Positions 52,316-60,948 of a stretch of DNA of 64,000 nucleotides are shown here, one piece after another; within the stretch, counting starts at the first letter, position 1, and every line of letters starts with the position of its first letter. Location of the stretch: the NCBI GenBank assembly GCA_900539595.1, contig UQCQ01000003.1:62001-126000 (forward strand). Reading direction: 5' to 3'. The position numbers were made by a program, and so were the translations under genes. Source of the DNA: an uncultured Mollicutes bacterium. GTDB lineage: Bacteria > Bacillota_I > Bacilli_A > RFN20 > CAG-826. The notes under the pieces were generated by a model that was not told the origin of the DNA, ran no database searches, and saw nothing but the letters and a program-made list of their open reading frames with translations.

Positions 52316-53611
52316 ATGGAAAGAAAAATTTTTAAAGAACTAGTTGCGTGGAAGAACCGCCCGGACCGTAAACCGCTCATTTTGCAAGGGGCAAGGCAAG
52401 TTGGAAAAACTTACATCGTGAATTATTTTGCGGGGAAGGAATATTCCAATAGCGTTTATTGCAATTTCGAAAAAGAGGAGAGCTTATCGGATTTTTTTAA
52501 GGATTTGACGCCGGCATCCATTGTAAAAAAACTATCCATTTATAAAAGGAAGGAAATCGTTCCTGGACAAACTCTTTTAATATTCGATGAGATTCAAGCT
52601 TGCCCCGCTGCGATGACCTCCCTTAAGTATTTCCAAGAAGAGGCTAATGAATACCATATCGTTGCTTCGGGATCGTTGCTTGGCGTTTCCACGAATCGCG
52701 AGAAGATGTCATTTCCCGTGGGAAAGGTCCAATTCATGACGTTATATCCTTTGGACTTTGAGGAATATTTGATGGCAAGAGGAGAGCACGATCTTATCGA
52801 TATGATTAAAGAATGCTATCAAAACAATGTTCCCTTGGATCTCCCGTTCCACGAAAGAGCTTTGAATTATTACAAAGAATACTTGTTTGTTGGTGGGATG
52901 CCAGAAGCTGTTGAAGAATATGGAAAGAACAAGAATCCAGATTTGGTGCGCGTGATTCAACAATCGATTTTGGATGCCTATCAAAACGACATGGGGAAAT
53001 ACAACCGCAATTCCGAAATCCCAAAGACCAAGATCGTTTATAAAAATATCGCCACTCAATTGGCAAAAGAGAATAAAAAATTTCAATATAAATACATCAA
53101 ACATGGTGGCAGAGCCGCGGAATTTGAAGACGCCATTGAATGGCTGTGTCTTGCGGGTGTTGCCAGCCAAAATTACCGCGTTGAACAAATCATGCTGCCG
53201 CTGAGCGCTTATTGTTCTCTAACGGATTTTAAGTTTTATATGAATGACGTGGGATTATGCGGAGCCAGCCAGGATATTTACTACGAGGATATACTGGGGG
53301 AGAATCCATTGCTAGATTTCTTTAAAGGCGGTTTGACGGAAAATTATGTATTCAACCAACTAAGAGATAATGGGCTAAAAACTTATTATTGGACCAGTGG
53401 GTCTCAAGCGGAAATTGACTTTATCGTTCGTCTTAACGAAGACATTGTGCCTATTGAAGTGAAGGCAAAGGACAACATTCGTTCCAGAAGCTTAAGCGTT
53501 TACATGGATCGATATCGGCCACAATACGCTATCCGAGTTTCTCAAAAGAATTTCGGATTTGAAAATGGCATTAAATCCGTGCCGCTATACGCGACTTTTT
53601 GCATCCACTAG
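52316..53611 (+). CDS. AAA_14/DUF4143 ATPase (copy 5)
   Basis: 431 residues. Walker A GARQVGKTYIV, Walker B LLIFDEIQACP, sensor VASGSLLGV, the FPVGKVQF and LYPLDFEEYL blocks, FVGGMPEAV, and C-terminal EIDFIVRLN...PIEVKAKDN, where the PD-(D/E)XK-like Asp, Glu and Lys are all kept. It belongs with copy 6 rather than copies 2 and 4. The TATAAT box sits about 12 bases before the start. Confidence 0.9.
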   Translation: MERKIFKELVAWKNRPDRKPLILQGARQVGKTYIVNYFAGKEYSNSVYCNFEKEESLSDFFKDLTPASIVKKLSIYKRKEIVPGQTLLIFDEIQACPAAMTSLKYFQEEANEYHIVASGSLLGVSTNREKMSFPVGKVQFMTLYPLDFEEYLMARGEHDLIDMIKECYQNNVPLDLPFHERALNYYKEYLFVGGMPEAVEEYGKNKNPDLVRVIQQSILDAYQNDMGKYNRNSEIPKTKIVYKNIATQLAKENKKFQYKYIKHGGRAAEFEDAIEWLCLAGVASQNYRVEQIMLPLSAYCSLTDFKFYMNDVGLCGASQDIYYEDILGENPLLDFFKGGLTENYVFNQLRDNGLKTYYWTSGSQAEIDFIVRLNEDIVPIEVKAKDNIRSRSLSVYMDRYRPQYAIRVSQKNFGFENGIKSVPLYATFCIH

Positions 53612-53617
53612 TTTGTT

Positions 53618-54610
53618 TTATTGTATTTCGATATCGCGAATCTCTTCTCCCGCTCCAACGCGGAATAATTTCGTGTGGTCTTGGGTGATAACCAGAAGGT
53701 CGAAATCACATTGCTCGTGTTTATCAAACAGATCGAAAGAAGCCCCTTCCGGGATATCTTCTGGATCAATCCCCCCATATCCTTGCCTGCAGGCGATGAG
53801 GTACCCGTCGCTTCGAGATTGGTTATTAAAATGGGAATCTCCGCAAAGGTGAAGAAGAAGGTGACTTCGAGAACGGGTAAAATCAAAATCGAGGGGACCC
53901 GTGTGTCCTTTTCCCCGGTTTGCAAAGGCTTTTTCGATATTTTGAAGTCTAACCATATTGGGACTTAAAGGGTTGGGATAACGGACCCACGCCCCACAGG
54001 AGTTGAAGCAAAAATGGCTGAAGAGGACAAGGGATTTTTCCTTGCAAGTTTCCAATTGGTTTATGACGAATGCAAGTTGTTCCCCGGATACGTCATATCC
54101 CCGGAGGTTTTCCGAAGTATTCAGGAACAAGAAACGGGTGTTGGTTTTACTATTTACGTAATATCCGTATCCGCCTTCGTTTGTTCCGCTTGTTATAATT
54201 CTTCCTTTTTCAGGGGAAATTTTATCGAGAAAATAACGATTCAAATAAGGGTTTAAACCTTCTCTTCCTAATAAGCCTGGTTTTATGTCGTGGTTTCCTT
54301 TGCAAAAGAAATAGGGAATATCTCCAAAATCCATGGCCTTTTGGGTCAATTCAATGACCCGTTTTGCCTCTTCGTTGCTTTCGCCTACATCTAGTCCAAT
54401 GTCTCCCCCATTCACGACGAAATCAATTTTGCTGGAGGGGAGAAGTTCTTGAAGCATTTGCAACTGTTCGATGTGATGAGTGTTCTCTGCCCCCATATGG
54501 ACGTCAGTAATGAATAAAAGCCGGAAGGAGTGGTCCTCGTTTCCTCTACAAAATTCATCGATCCGCTGGTTCACGCGAATCCAGGATTCTTTTATTTTTT
54601 CTTTCACCAT
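53618..54610 (-). CDS. Calcineurin-like metallophosphoesterase
   Basis: 330 residues. The metallophosphatase motifs TDVHMG, NGGDIG, KGNHD, FSHF and CGDSHFN provide the two-metal site. No signal peptide, so cytoplasmic; the substrate is open. It is convergent with ATPase copy 5 with only 6 bases between stops. Confidence 0.9.
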   Translation of the reverse strand: MVKEKIKESWIRVNQRIDEFCRGNEDHSFRLLFITDVHMGAENTHHIEQLQMLQELLPSSKIDFVVNGGDIGLDVGESNEEAKRVIELTQKAMDFGDIPYFFCKGNHDIKPGLLGREGLNPYLNRYFLDKISPEKGRIITSGTNEGGYGYYVNSKTNTRFLFLNTSENLRGYDVSGEQLAFVINQLETCKEKSLVLFSHFCFNSCGAWVRYPNPLSPNMVRLQNIEKAFANRGKGHTGPLDFDFTRSRSHLLLHLCGDSHFNNQSRSDGYLIACRQGYGGIDPEDIPEGASFDLFDKHEQCDFDLLVITQDHTKLFRVGAGEEIRDIEIQ

Positions 54611-54733
54611 GGGGGATTTTCCTCTGAGTGTTTCGACTTTTTCATTATAGGCATAAATCCCTCGATTTAAGGAGGGAGACGAAACAAAAGAAGCAAAATA
54701 AGATATTTAAACCGCTTTCCTTAAGGAAAGTTC

Positions 54734-54762
54734 TAGACCAAACGAGTAGTCACGTCTACAAT
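54734..54762 (+). promoter_or_regulatory. Promoter of the lipoprotein operon
   Basis: TAGACC (54734-54739), 17 bases, TACAAT (54757-54762), followed at 24 bases by the first lipoprotein gene. An inverted repeat CTTTCCTTAAGGAAAG lies just upstream. Confidence 0.6.
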
Positions 54763-54786
54763 GGTTCGGCTTGAAAGGAATGAAAC

Positions 54787-57159
54787 ATGAATAGAAAAAA
54801 ATTAACACGCGCTTCTATCCTCTTGCTTTCCGCGGCAACGTTGCTTGCTTCTTGTGGGGCTGGCGGAAATAGCAATGACACCGTCTCTTCCCCCACCGGG
54901 GCAGAGTCTAGTTCGACCTCTAGCGGATCTTCGGAGCAGCCCAAACTCCCGATCAATAAAGAGATTCTTGCCAAGAAATTCAATGAGATTGTCGAGGCGA
55001 AATCCTATCGTCTTAGCAAAGTCTCGTTGACGAACGAAGAAGATGAGCCCTCGTTTGAAGACACCTATTGCTTCGATTCTTATATTCGTCTCGAAAGCAA
55101 AGGGCTAAGCCACATTCTCCGCCCGAATTTCGAGGATCCATCGAAGACCTCTTCCTATGAATTCGATAACACGGGCAAAACGTTGGAACTACTTTCCATC
55201 GATTCGAAATTGACTGGGGATGCCTATGCCCCCTTAACGGATTTATCGTCGTTCAATCTTTTGTCCGATTATGTTGGAAAAGATGGCAAAGGTACCTTCA
55301 CCAAGGACGATTTCTTGATGAACGTCGACGAATACGTGGTCAATGATTTTGGCCTCGTTTATTCACTTGCCTGCCTTTTGAACCTCAAAGAACGCGCGGA
55401 CAACGAGCAATTCGTCTACGCGACCCTTTCCCTAGAAAATAACGGGGATCTTTCCTTTGTTCTCGTCTATTCCACCGATGGGTTTAAGTTCACGGATTAC
55501 GCCAAGGGCACTTTCTCCGATTTGAATTCGGCCTCCGCCGGCGCGGAAGAAGCCTATTTCAAGAACCCCTCTTCCGTGAATATGGTGGAAGAAGCAACTC
55601 TTCCGGCGCTTCAAAAAGACGCCTATACCTTCACCGCGGATATTTGGGAACACCAAGATAGCGAAAAATGGGGATACAACGAAGGAATCAACGTCGTCGC
55701 GATGGATCTCAATAGGATTCACCATACCTTTGGCCGTGAAGACTATTATTACGATGACCATTATTACCAAAAACAAGAAGACGCCTCCCATGAAGTTTAT
55801 CTCTCCGGCTCGAACAAGGTCGAAAGCAAGCCGACGGGGCAAAATTGGTCTTCCTACGTCTATTTGAAAGACATCCTCAAGGCCAATAACCTCATGAAGG
55901 TGGGCAATGGCCGTTATCGTTATATCGGATCGAACCCCTTCTCGGTGTTCTATGGTTTGACGCTTGCCAAATCCTTGGGCAATCAAGACGTCGAATTCAT
56001 CGATTTCTCCGTTTCCAAAGGGACCCTTACCAATATCGAAGTGAAATTCAATTCCTATACCGACCCGACGAATTTCTATTCGAAGGACTGGTACGCTGCT
56101 CACATCACGGTCCAAGAAGGCGCGGATATTACCATGCCCGCCCCGCTTGCCCCGTCAGAAGATGGTTCTCACGACGACATCGCCAAAACCCTCTCCTATT
56201 TCCACGACTCATTCCAATTGAAACTATACAATGCGAAAGACCCGGCCTCCGCCGCATATCTTACCTATTCCAACGTGGAAGGAAGTCGTTACTTGCTTCG
56301 TGAAGAAAAGACTTTGAAACCCGGCTCCACGACGGAATATTCTTCCAAGCGCATCGGCTACGCCATGAACAAGGAGAACAAACTCGTCCAGTTCCTTTAC
56401 ACGAGCCAAAACGACGTGTTCGCTTTGTCCGAACCGGAAGACAAAACCCTGGAAGATGTTCTCAACATGAACCTTTCTCCGGATGTCCTTAAGAAAACCG
56501 TCATTGAATCCCAGGTTGCCTATAACCTCCGCACCCCAATTTATGATTTGACCTCCTCCATCCAAGGCTTCCAACACCTCGACAGCGTCCGCCCGATGAC
56601 GTTCCATATCTTCTATAAAAACAACGTCTCCAAAAAGCCGCTGAGCTATAGCTACCGTTATGAATACAATAACGGCCAATCCAAAGGCGAAGAAATCGGC
56701 GAATTCGTGGGACTTGGCGATGACGAAATCGAAGTGGATGCCAATCTTGCCGCCAAGGTAAAAGAATTAACCTCCTTCTCGGCTCCTTCCACCTGGGAAA
56801 TGGAAGAAAACGTCTATCCGACCTTGCTTTCCTTCTTTGGCGAATCTACGGCCAAACTCATCCCCTACGTCTATGAGCCGACCCTTTTTGATGGGTGGTA
56901 TGCGATCACGACCAACATCGTTAACAACAAGCCGACCCACGTGCAGATCTATCAACCGGATACCTATGTGGACTTCACCGATCCGACCCATTATATGAGC
57001 CGCTTCGAAGAAAAGGTTCGTGCGATTCCTGGCATTGTCGAAGGCAAAGATTCTAACGGCAAAAAGACCTATTACGTCCTCGAAGGCGGGGTCTATACCT
57101 TGGGCATCACGATTGGAGAGAACCCCAAAGTCGGCATCGACCTTTATATCCCGGATTAA
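54787..57159 (+). CDS. Large lipoprotein of unknown function (first of three)
   Basis: 790 residues. A lipoprotein signal peptide ends in the lipobox LASC (Cys about 22) and is followed by a Ser/Thr/Gly-rich linker, so the protein is lipid-anchored outside the cell. The rest is soluble, acidic and rich in Tyr and Phe, without a domain I recognise; several segments repeat a DxYxxxD/L pattern, suggesting related beta-rich units. Ribosome site AAAGGAA. The next lipoprotein starts 18 bases after its stop. Confidence 0.85.
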   Translation: MNRKKLTRASILLLSAATLLASCGAGGNSNDTVSSPTGAESSSTSSGSSEQPKLPINKEILAKKFNEIVEAKSYRLSKVSLTNEEDEPSFEDTYCFDSYIRLESKGLSHILRPNFEDPSKTSSYEFDNTGKTLELLSIDSKLTGDAYAPLTDLSSFNLLSDYVGKDGKGTFTKDDFLMNVDEYVVNDFGLVYSLACLLNLKERADNEQFVYATLSLENNGDLSFVLVYSTDGFKFTDYAKGTFSDLNSASAGAEEAYFKNPSSVNMVEEATLPALQKDAYTFTADIWEHQDSEKWGYNEGINVVAMDLNRIHHTFGREDYYYDDHYYQKQEDASHEVYLSGSNKVESKPTGQNWSSYVYLKDILKANNLMKVGNGRYRYIGSNPFSVFYGLTLAKSLGNQDVEFIDFSVSKGTLTNIEVKFNSYTDPTNFYSKDWYAAHITVQEGADITMPAPLAPSEDGSHDDIAKTLSYFHDSFQLKLYNAKDPASAAYLTYSNVEGSRYLLREEKTLKPGSTTEYSSKRIGYAMNKENKLVQFLYTSQNDVFALSEPEDKTLEDVLNMNLSPDVLKKTVIESQVAYNLRTPIYDLTSSIQGFQHLDSVRPMTFHIFYKNNVSKKPLSYSYRYEYNNGQSKGEEIGEFVGLGDDEIEVDANLAAKVKELTSFSAPSTWEMEENVYPTLLSFFGESTAKLIPYVYEPTLFDGWYAITTNIVNNKPTHVQIYQPDTYVDFTDPTHYMSRFEEKVRAIPGIVEGKDSNGKKTYYVLEGGVYTLGITIGENPKVGIDLYIPD

Positions 57160-57177
57160 TGAAAGGAGTATGCGACT

Positions 57178-59124
57178 ATGAAAAATTTTAAATACATCAT
57201 CCCCCTCATCCTTCCTTTGCTTCTAGCAGGATGTGGCAACACGGATAGACCCCAAGATTCCTCCTCGGAATCCCATTTCTACGAGGATATGAAGGACCGC
57301 GAAAAGGACGCGGAATATATCTACGACTATTTAATCTACGTGGCCAATCACGGCGATTACACCCTCTCCTATTCGATGGAAGGGGTGGAATGCTTTGACT
57401 TGTTCAACAAAGATTACTATTACGCCTCCATTCTTCAAAGTGGCGGGATGCTTCTCCCCTACGTGGAAAAGGAAGATGAGGACATCCTTTATCGCTTTGA
57501 CTTAAACCAAAATAACGTGGATATCCTCCTCCCCGAGACGAGCGGCGGAACCTACGTGAGCTCCGTCAACGAAATCAGCTATTTTTCCTTGTTCACGGAC
57601 AAAACCCAGAGCCGTTATAACCTCAAAAGCGGCGCGATCAAGAAAGCGGCGGATGGATCCTTCTATACGGACAACGCGATGGCGAACCTCGTTTTCTGCG
57701 CTTCCGTTGGCTATATTTCCTTGGCCCAAAATAATTTAATCCAAGATACGACCTTCTCCATTTTGGAAAATGGCGATCTTGCTTTTACCATCAATGCGCT
57801 GAGCATGGATTCTAGCGGCGATTATTCCGAGGCGGTCATCACCAAGGCCACCTTCTCAAACGTGGATTGCTCCAAACTCGAAGCGGTGGAAGCGTTCCGT
57901 TCCTCCTATACTAGTAGGGAATCGTTAAGCGAAGACGCGGCGAAGGTCCTCCAAGGCGAAACCCTTTCCGCCCACAACGTGATTTCTCTTCACGAAGGAA
58001 ATGAAGAACCGGTGGAATATGCCACTAGCGACGTTGGCATCTCTTCCACGCAGCTTAGCATTCGCAGCCAAGAAAAAGGCCATGAACAGGTCTACGCCCA
58101 TTTCTTTGAAAACCAAAATGGCGTGGCCAAAATCATCGGCATCAACGGCCATAATGAAGTCATCGTGGAAAATAGTGACGAAGAGGGTGAGGACATCCAA
58201 TGGAAAGAACTTGGATGGCCGAAAGACATCTTCTCCGCGAAGGCTTTCCGTAAAATCAAAGACAACACCTATCGTTATTTGGGCTTAGACGCGGAAGGAT
58301 TCTTCTATTCTTATTCCTACGTCAACTTCGATATGGCGATTAAAACGTTGGATCTCGTCGTGGAAAATGGAACCCTCAAGGAAATGGATGCCACCTTCTA
58401 TCGCTCGGTATCGGATATCGATTCCTCCTATTTCTATTACACGGTGAAGACCACCTTTGATTCCAAAGCCAATTTTTCTCGCCCCGCCCCTTATGAAGCC
58501 AAGGCGGACGATGCGAATCAAAAGAAGGTCGAAAACGCGTTTAAGGGCTTAAAACAAGGCTCTTCTTACGTAGCCACGATCGAAGACTATGGCTCCCTTA
58601 CTTCTAGCGTCACCCGCATGACTTTAGCGGACAACATCCTCTATTTTGAAGTCTATAACCCCGTGACGACGGAAGTTTCCAAACGTCATGGATTCGTCGA
58701 AAAAGACGGCAAGGTCATCCCCTTCAACGTGAGCCGAGATGCGACATCGAATCGTTTGGTTGCCGTCACTAGCGGAAAATGCATTGAAGGCGATACCTTG
58801 GATAACCATATCGGCTTCTCGGCCTCCCCCCTCATTTTCGACATCAATTCCAAAAACCAAATCGTCCCGAAGCCGGAAGTTCTTTCCGTCGCGGATGCCC
58901 TCATTACCGGAGAAGGCGGAGCTTATATGATTCCGAGCACTCTCACGATGCAACTTGACGAAAATTCGCGCGTGCTTAATATCAATTATCGATACGAAGC
59001 CCCCTCTGAATACGGACTGGGGTCTGTGAAGGGTTATGACCAAATCAGTTTCAAGGATTACGGCACCGCTTCCCTCGCCCCGAATTTGACGCTTTCGATT
59101 AATGGGCTAACGCCTATGGAGTAA
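57178..59124 (+). CDS. Lipoprotein of unknown function (second of three)
   Basis: 648 residues with signal peptide and lipobox LAGC (Cys about 19). The layout matches the preceding protein: Ser-rich start, then YDYLIYVANHGDYTLSYS resembling the first protein's early segment, and a long beta-rich part. The two are probably paralogues of a lineage-specific surface family. Ribosome site AAAGGAG. Confidence 0.85.
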   Translation: MKNFKYIIPLILPLLLAGCGNTDRPQDSSSESHFYEDMKDREKDAEYIYDYLIYVANHGDYTLSYSMEGVECFDLFNKDYYYASILQSGGMLLPYVEKEDEDILYRFDLNQNNVDILLPETSGGTYVSSVNEISYFSLFTDKTQSRYNLKSGAIKKAADGSFYTDNAMANLVFCASVGYISLAQNNLIQDTTFSILENGDLAFTINALSMDSSGDYSEAVITKATFSNVDCSKLEAVEAFRSSYTSRESLSEDAAKVLQGETLSAHNVISLHEGNEEPVEYATSDVGISSTQLSIRSQEKGHEQVYAHFFENQNGVAKIIGINGHNEVIVENSDEEGEDIQWKELGWPKDIFSAKAFRKIKDNTYRYLGLDAEGFFYSYSYVNFDMAIKTLDLVVENGTLKEMDATFYRSVSDIDSSYFYYTVKTTFDSKANFSRPAPYEAKADDANQKKVENAFKGLKQGSSYVATIEDYGSLTSSVTRMTLADNILYFEVYNPVTTEVSKRHGFVEKDGKVIPFNVSRDATSNRLVAVTSGKCIEGDTLDNHIGFSASPLIFDINSKNQIVPKPEVLSVADALITGEGGAYMIPSTLTMQLDENSRVLNINYRYEAPSEYGLGSVKGYDQISFKDYGTASLAPNLTLSINGLTPME

Positions 59125-59129
59125 TACAA

Positions 59130-60842
59130 ATGAATAAAAAACCATCTCTCTTGCTACTTTCCTCCCTTTTGCTCCTTGCTGGATGCGCGGGCGGGAACCC
59201 CTCTTCGAGCGAAACCAAGCCGAATCCTTCTGCTAGCGATTCCGCTACCTCGGTTTCCTCCTCTTCCTCCGCTTCGACAAGCTCGACGGTGGAACTAACC
59301 GCGGAAGAACGCTTCAAAGCCAATTTCGAAGCCTATAAGAAGAACACCATCGCCAATGAGCCTTTGGCGACTTCCTCCTCTTATCAAGAAGGGGAAAACG
59401 TTTTCTCGGCTTCCTTTTTCAAAAACCAAGTGGTTCAGCATAATCCGGGCAACATCACCCTCGTCCGCTCTATCGAAGGAAATTCCTTTTTGGAATTCCG
59501 TTTCGAAGGAGACGAACTCGTCGATTTTGCCAAAACCGAGATGAGCGATGCCACGAAGAAAGAATTCCAACAAAAAACCTCTCTTCTTTTGGTTAATAAC
59601 GCCTATGGTTTAAGCGCGAACCTCGGCGTCCTCGATGACTTTGTCAAAGGCGCAGAAGGCAAAACCTATGAGTATGAAAACGATGTCTTCACTTTGACCG
59701 AAAAAGTGACGGAAGAAGGAGCCACCGTCGAAAAGAAATTCGAAGCGACGATCCTCGATGAAGCGATCGTAAAACTCGTCACCACGACTTCGACTTTTGC
59801 TAGCGAAGCGGATTCGACGCCGGCCTCGACTTCCTCCTCGTCCTACGAATGGAAGAAAGAAGGAGCCAAGGTCGAAAACCCGGAAGCGGTTTTGGAAGAA
59901 AATTACTGCTTCAAGGATATCCAAGCCACTCTCGTCAGCGAAGACGGCCGTTATTTGGTCGGCAATTCTTATGCGGTAAAGTTTGCTTCCACCAAGAACC
60001 CCAAAGCTTCGACGCTTGTGGATGCGATTATCTCAACGATTGGAGAAGATAACGAATACGTCCAATACAACGCGCGCACAAATCAATTCAAGATTCTAAA
60101 AGCCGGCGAAGTGGACATCCCCTTCGTTTCCGCCCACGGGGTTAGTGGAAGCCTCCACATTGTGACAGAAGATAAGCCCATCAACGGCATCCGCCTCAAC
60201 CAAGAAGATAAAGAAGTGGTCGCAGGATCTAGTGTTTCCCTCTCCGCGACGATCCTTCCCATGACGGCGAAAAACCTTTATACCGCGGAAATCACTTCCG
60301 GATCGGAATTCGCTACCCTTACTGGCAACGTGGCGGATGGATATACCCTCCAAGTGAAAGAAGATGCGGCTGCAGGCAGCAAGATCGTAGTGACCTTCAC
60401 CTCGATCCAAAGCAAAGCCGATGGCAGCAAAGCCGTTGCAAGTAACACTTTCACCGTGAAAGCCAAATCGACGGGTGGCATCACCTCGTTGATTCTCGGA
60501 AACTGGGAAAGCGACGGTTTCTATGGAGTCCTTTCGTTGAAATTCAAAGAAGACCGCACGGGCACCGTCCATTATTTCTCGCCGGACGATGGGACGGAAG
60601 CCTATTTCCAATTCACTTGGAACAATGCGACGGAAGCCGCTTTGGCCGATGAAGGCAGCTTCATTGAAGTGAATGAGGACGGAGCTCCCGTCGAAGATTC
60701 CTGGTTCATCTTATCCTCGTTTGTCTATACCGACAGCAAAATTACCTTAACGATGGAACTAGCTGGCATCGGAGAAGAAACGCCGGTTGAATTCACCAAA
60801 GTTCTTTTTGTTAGTGATCTCGGGGGCGGCATCACTTACTAA
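59130..60842 (+). CDS. Lipoprotein with bacterial Ig-like domain (third of three)
   Basis: 570 residues. Signal peptide with lipobox LAGC, a long Ser/Thr linker (about residues 25-55), an alpha/beta region, then a Big_2-like Ig domain (about residues 350-450: INGIRLNQEDKEVVAGSSV onward) and a C-terminal lipocalin-like beta domain (LGNWESDGFYGVLSLKF). It is cotranscribed with the two lipoproteins upstream (5-base gap) and ended by a strong terminator. A surface binding role is likely but not shown. Confidence 0.85.
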   Translation: MNKKPSLLLLSSLLLLAGCAGGNPSSSETKPNPSASDSATSVSSSSSASTSSTVELTAEERFKANFEAYKKNTIANEPLATSSSYQEGENVFSASFFKNQVVQHNPGNITLVRSIEGNSFLEFRFEGDELVDFAKTEMSDATKKEFQQKTSLLLVNNAYGLSANLGVLDDFVKGAEGKTYEYENDVFTLTEKVTEEGATVEKKFEATILDEAIVKLVTTTSTFASEADSTPASTSSSSYEWKKEGAKVENPEAVLEENYCFKDIQATLVSEDGRYLVGNSYAVKFASTKNPKASTLVDAIISTIGEDNEYVQYNARTNQFKILKAGEVDIPFVSAHGVSGSLHIVTEDKPINGIRLNQEDKEVVAGSSVSLSATILPMTAKNLYTAEITSGSEFATLTGNVADGYTLQVKEDAAAGSKIVVTFTSIQSKADGSKAVASNTFTVKAKSTGGITSLILGNWESDGFYGVLSLKFKEDRTGTVHYFSPDDGTEAYFQFTWNNATEAALADEGSFIEVNEDGAPVEDSWFILSSFVYTDSKITLTMELAGIGEETPVEFTKVLFVSDLGGGITY

Positions 60843-60863
60843 TTAGCACACTTTCTAATAATT

Positions 60864-60888
60864 GGTGGCGGGGTTCCGCCACCTTTTC
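60864..60888 (+). terminator. Terminator of the lipoprotein operon
   Basis: Perfect GGTGGCGG/CCGCCACC with loop GGTT, then TTTTCC. Confidence 0.9.
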
Positions 60889-60894
60889 CTTTCC

Positions 60895-60948
60895 ATTAGT
60901 TGCACCTTTTTACAGGTCATTCGACTTCATTAATTGCACCTTTTTGCA
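60895..60948. repeat. Repeat block at the 3' end of ATPase copy 6
   Basis: Two units, ATTAGTTGCACCTTTTTACA (60895-60914) and ATTAATTGCACCTTTTTGCA (60929-60948), are exactly 34 bases apart. The right unit encodes the last residues of the ATPase (LQKGAINEVE). The 14 bases between them (GGTCATTCGACTTC) nearly match those between units D and E on the other side of the gene. Confidence 0.9.

Noticed and set aside
55432..60611. Long minus-strand frames under the lipoprotein genes
   Set aside because: They lie antisense to genes with signal peptides, ribosome sites and terminators, and their composition is that of reversed acidic/Ser-rich codons.
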